Assembly (NCBI GenBank): GCA_944393455.1
Contig: CALYAH010000130.1
Span: forward strand, 1-16,436
Direction of reading: 5' to 3'
Length of the DNA stretch: 16,436 nucleotides
Source: an uncultured Clostridia bacterium
GTDB taxonomy: Bacteria > Bacillota > Clostridia > TANB77 > CAG-508
Positions 15,785 through 16,436 of this stretch are shown here, piece after piece (the stretch's first letter is position 1; every line of letters begins with the position of its first letter). The notes beneath the pieces were generated by a model. The model ran no database searches. It was not told where the DNA came from and saw only the letters and a list, made by a program, of their open reading frames with translations. The translations under genes and the position numbers were made by a program.

Positions 15785-16252
15785 ATGGAAGGAAAAAAAC
15801 AAGAAACAGTTTATGCTACTGATATAGCTTTTTCAGAAGTTTCAGATATTTTAAAACATCTAGATAATGATTTATTTAAAAAGATTCCTGAAAGCTTTGT
15901 AGACTTAATAGAAAAGAATAAAAAACAAGGATATAAGGTTAATATAGATTATTCTAAAGATATAAATGAGCAAATAACAAAAGAATCGAAAGTTATACTA
16001 GGATTAATATATAGGGATTTTACATGTGACGATTTAGAAAGAGAAAAGCTATTAAAACAAGAAGATGAAGATATAAAGAAGGAAGAAAAGAGACTACAGG
16101 AAAAATACAATGTTGATAAAATATTTGAAAACAAAAAAGCTAAAGAAGAAATATATGAAGATAAGATGATTGTAGTAAAAAAAGAAAATAAGATAAAAGA
16201 AATATTTAATAAGGTAAAAAGCTTAATAAAATTTGGTAAAAAAAGAATTTAA
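15785..16252 (+). CDS. Small acidic/basic helical protein coupled to the repeat protein, function unknown
   Basis: 155 residues. The N-terminal half (YATDIAFSEVSDILKHLD, LFKKIPESFVDLIEKNK, KVNIDYSKDINEQ) is a compact helical domain that I recall from hypothetical Clostridia proteins but cannot name. The second half (about 85-155) is a long charged Glu/Lys helix, probably coiled coil, ending in a basic tail. There is no membrane segment or signal. ATG lies 2 bases after the stop of the repeat protein, and its AAGGAG sits inside the end of that gene, so translation is coupled and expression depends on ribosomes finishing the shifted frame. The pair probably works together. Confidence 0.75.
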   Translation: MEGKKQETVYATDIAFSEVSDILKHLDNDLFKKIPESFVDLIEKNKKQGYKVNIDYSKDINEQITKESKVILGLIYRDFTCDDLEREKLLKQEDEDIKKEEKRLQEKYNVDKIFENKKAKEEIYEDKMIVVKKENKIKEIFNKVKSLIKFGKKRI

Positions 16253-16331
16253 TAAAACTATTTTTTAAGTTTCGGTATTTTTGAGGAATGCTTGTGGGGT
16301 GATTTTCCTCTAAAGGTATACTAAGTCGAAA

Positions 16332-16436
16332 ATATAGCGCTTGATTGGAATGAAAAATAGAAATTGTTAGGAAAGAGAACGAGTAAGATTCAGCTAAAAT
16401 CAATAATTAATATATCTAAATATTATACTTAAGCTG
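16332..16436 (+). promoter_or_regulatory. Possible start of a T-box leader, cut by the window end
   Basis: TTGTTAGGAAAGAGAACGAG at 16364-16383 runs into AGTAAGATT (16382-16390), and CAGCT (16391-16395) can pair with AGCTG (16432-16436). This resembles the AGUA-loop part of T-box stem I, which senses uncharged tRNA ahead of aminoacyl-tRNA synthetase or amino acid genes. The rest would lie beyond the window. Upstream, 16253-16331 holds a GAGGAA/TTCCTC hairpin (16283-16310) and a weak TATACT at 16317-16322; I see nothing else there. Confidence 0.25.

Noticed and set aside
16206..16403. 65-residue minus-strand open frame near the right end
   Set aside because: No RBS, it overlaps the end of the plus-strand gene and the leader-like region, and its composition looks like a random AT-rich frame.

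Overview
The window is a very AT-rich stretch of a spore-forming, low-GC Gram-positive bacterium, most likely an uncultivated gut-type Clostridia. Evidence for this: arginine is written almost only as AGA, Shine-Dalgarno sites are strong (AGGAGG type), TTG start codons are used (polA, lytic transglycosylase), and two sporulation genes are present (dpaA/spoVFA for dipicolinate synthesis and ylbJ).

Layout. 1-5010 (+) is a tight housekeeping run: a QueH-GNAT fusion (5' end cut off), a class III Fic adenylyltransferase, DNA polymerase I, and a membrane-anchored lytic transglycosylase closed by a hairpin terminator. 5047-5350 is a non-coding stretch full of hairpins. 5351-9255 (+) holds a pilin-like GLUG-repeat surface protein, a membrane TPR protein and dpaA. 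9262-9379 is a large palindromic element. 9401-10255 is uppP broken by an in-frame TAG, followed by a second copy of the same terminator. 10388-11164 (+) is a divergent DUF1385/YqhQ-like membrane protein with a good sigma-A promoter. It faces a minus-strand pair, ylbJ plus a small Met/Pro/Tyr-rich protein, across a bidirectional terminator. 12688-16252 (+) is an operon of a very large protein built of 25-residue helical repeats and a coupled small protein, both of unknown function. The last 100 bases may be the start of a T-box leader.

Main observation. Three genes (polA, dpaA, and the giant repeat protein twice) cannot be read in one frame. At all four places the break has the same form: an in-frame CGG codon where one base, the C, must be skipped so that the next codon is GGT or GGA (Gly). 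For polA and dpaA the restored Gly is a conserved family residue. CGG occurs in frame only six times in the window, and four of these are break sites. The two exceptions are both in the DUF1385-like gene. This fits a +1 recoding event at a hungry or unassigned CGG codon, or decoding of the quadruplet CGGN as Gly. Systematic sequence error or real indels are the competing explanation and cannot be excluded from the sequence alone. CGT and CGA read normally as Arg at conserved positions, so the effect would be specific to CGG.
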